64,000 nucleotides of DNA from contig NZ_CP049245.1 in NCBI RefSeq assembly GCF_011046245.1, positions 1 to 64,000 of the forward strand, written 5' to 3'. The position numbers and the translations under genes were made by a program. The DNA is from Allorhizobium pseudoryzae (GTDB taxonomy: Bacteria > Pseudomonadota > Alphaproteobacteria > Rhizobiales > Rhizobiaceae). This document shows, piece by piece, positions 63,159 to 64,000 of the stretch (position 1 is its first letter; each line of letters begins with the position of its first letter). Under the pieces are notes generated by a model that was not told the DNA's origin, did no database searches, and saw nothing but the letters and a program-made list of their open reading frames with translations.

Positions 63159-63287
63159 AATCGGTGATGATATCGGAAATGTTATGACAGGCTTGGGCGC
63201 GACGCCTTCGGTGCAAGGCTCTATTCGCGGTGCTCACAGAGCCCTCACACGGTCTCCGCCCCATGGGTGACGATCCTCTCGCGGCTC

Positions 63288-63869
63288 TCAGCCGCACCAT
63301 CCATGTCGAGCGCCGTCCCAGCGCCGGGCGAGGCCCTCGTTGACGAGAGTGTCTCCGAGCGAGTGCCCTGCCCGGGTTACGGTACGGAGCTTGCGGCCAT
63401 ACTTGTCTTCGTCGCGCAATCCGGCCGAAAGCGAAAAGGTGCCGGCATTCAGCAACGCCAGCAGGCGTGCCTTCGCGGCCTCGCCCTTGATCCTTTCCGC
63501 CTCGCAGCGTGGCGGGCTGAGCTCCGGCGTGTCGATATCCGCGATGCGGATTTTCCGTCCCTCGAACCAGAATGTATCGCCGTCGACGATGCAGTTCACA
63601 GGACGATCTGCACCGCAGAATGAAAATGCCGCTGACGATGAATCCGCTGTCGGTGTCCTGGCCGCAGCCAGGAGTCCAGAAAGGCTATCAGCGCCCCCGA
63701 ACGCAAGCCAGCCTCCCGCAGCAATGATCATGGCGCAGAGGATCGCGATCAGGGGTATGCGCGGGCGGCTCGGTCCCGATCGGGGTGACTTTCCCTGCCA
63801 GCGATGTCGATCGTTCCTGCTGCCGGACTTCCGCGGCTTTGTGAACAGAACCACATTCGATTTCGTCAC
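63288..63869 (-). CDS. Membrane-anchored thermonuclease-family protein
   Basis: A 193-residue staphylococcal-nuclease-like protein. A basic N-terminus precedes one membrane span (PLIAILCAMIIAAGGWLAFG), then the nuclease domain: CIVDGDTFWFEGRKIRIADIDTPEL (catalytic Asp and Arg), EAERIKGEAAKARLLALL (Glu and Arg) and DEDKYGRKLRTV (second Arg). All catalytic residues seem present. It would cut nucleic acids at the membrane or outside. GTG 63869 with GGAG-type sequence is preferred; TTG 63932 is also possible. Nothing is recognised between it and the window end. Confidence 0.85.
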   Translation of the reverse strand: MTKSNVVLFTKPRKSGSRNDRHRWQGKSPRSGPSRPRIPLIAILCAMIIAAGGWLAFGGADSLSGLLAAARTPTADSSSAAFSFCGADRPVNCIVDGDTFWFEGRKIRIADIDTPELSPPRCEAERIKGEAAKARLLALLNAGTFSLSAGLRDEDKYGRKLRTVTRAGHSLGDTLVNEGLARRWDGARHGWCG

Positions 63870-64000
63870 CTCGGTCCACTCCTGTTTGCCCCAACCTATC
63901 TCGGCTTCGGTTTCATCCGCGTTTATGAGCAAGCGTGCTCTCAGACGGTGTGCGGGAGCGGGGCACAGTCGATCCCGCCTCCCCTTCGGGCCACTTTGTT

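Overview
The window looks like a piece of a large rhizobial (Rhizobium/Agrobacterium-type, Alphaproteobacteria) replicon, most likely a plasmid or plasmid-derived island. The reasons are the high G+C content, the gene families on the right half (three DUF736 copies, a DUF1419-like protein, an orphan ParB-like protein, a 1,696-residue methylase-helicase, ArdC, a toprim protein), IS21 and IS110 elements, and CcrM-type GANTC sites in regulatory positions. No rRNA, tRNA, CRISPR array or replication operon was seen. All family assignments are from reading the translated sequence; no search was run.

Left part (1-10,150): the 3' part of a TehA-like transporter; a GSU2403-type nucleotidyltransferase-fold gene behind a promoter buried in a 16-bp-arm palindrome; a divergent LysR/short-chain dehydrogenase (SDR) pair; and a leftward stress-type operon (Rrf2 regulator, NAD(P)-binding protein, secreted cupin, AhpD-like protein). 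A complete IS21-family element (6940-9445, istA carrying an internal amber codon) separates this operon from the remains of a GAF-GGDEF gene. The two sides of the IS do not belong to one gene, so the IS probably marks a deletion or rearrangement.

Middle part (10,498-36,849): a signalling group (soluble PAS-PAS chemotaxis receptor, GAF protein, membrane GGDEF-EAL protein); an RND efflux pump (adaptor plus permease) followed by its probable OmpR-type two-component system; then metabolic and redox genes in small units with local regulators: flavoprotein, glycosyltransferase-like protein, methyltransferases, MipA-like outer-membrane protein, Tat-exported metallo-beta-lactamase-fold hydrolase, LysR, TetR, AraC and a second Rrf2 regulator, three more SDRs, a flavin reductase and a glutathione transferase. 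One alpha/beta hydrolase is a deletion pseudogene.

Right part (37,378-64,000): plasmid accessory genes, each behind a long GC-rich leader: toprim/DUF3991 protein, DUF1419-like protein, methylase-helicase, ParB-like protein, DUF7007-like protein, ArdC antirestriction protein, DUF736, small coiled-coil proteins, a Phd/PemK-like toxin-antitoxin pair, WGR-domain proteins, a Fic protein and a thermonuclease. Part of this set is duplicated: the ArdC / small minus-strand gene / DUF736 / coiled-coil block appears twice, DUF736 three times (one with an amber codon), WGR twice. Two IS110-type elements sit between the copies, and one directly abuts the 5'-truncated second ardC.

The most interesting signals are non-coding. 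The leaders of the DUF736 copies and of three small genes share stems whose arms differ between copies but remain complementary, which suggests selected RNA (or DNA) structures. Both WGR genes carry the same palindrome with three GANTC sites at identical spacing. The combination of a DarB-like methylase-helicase with ArdC suggests, by inference only, a plasmid-establishment or antirestriction region.
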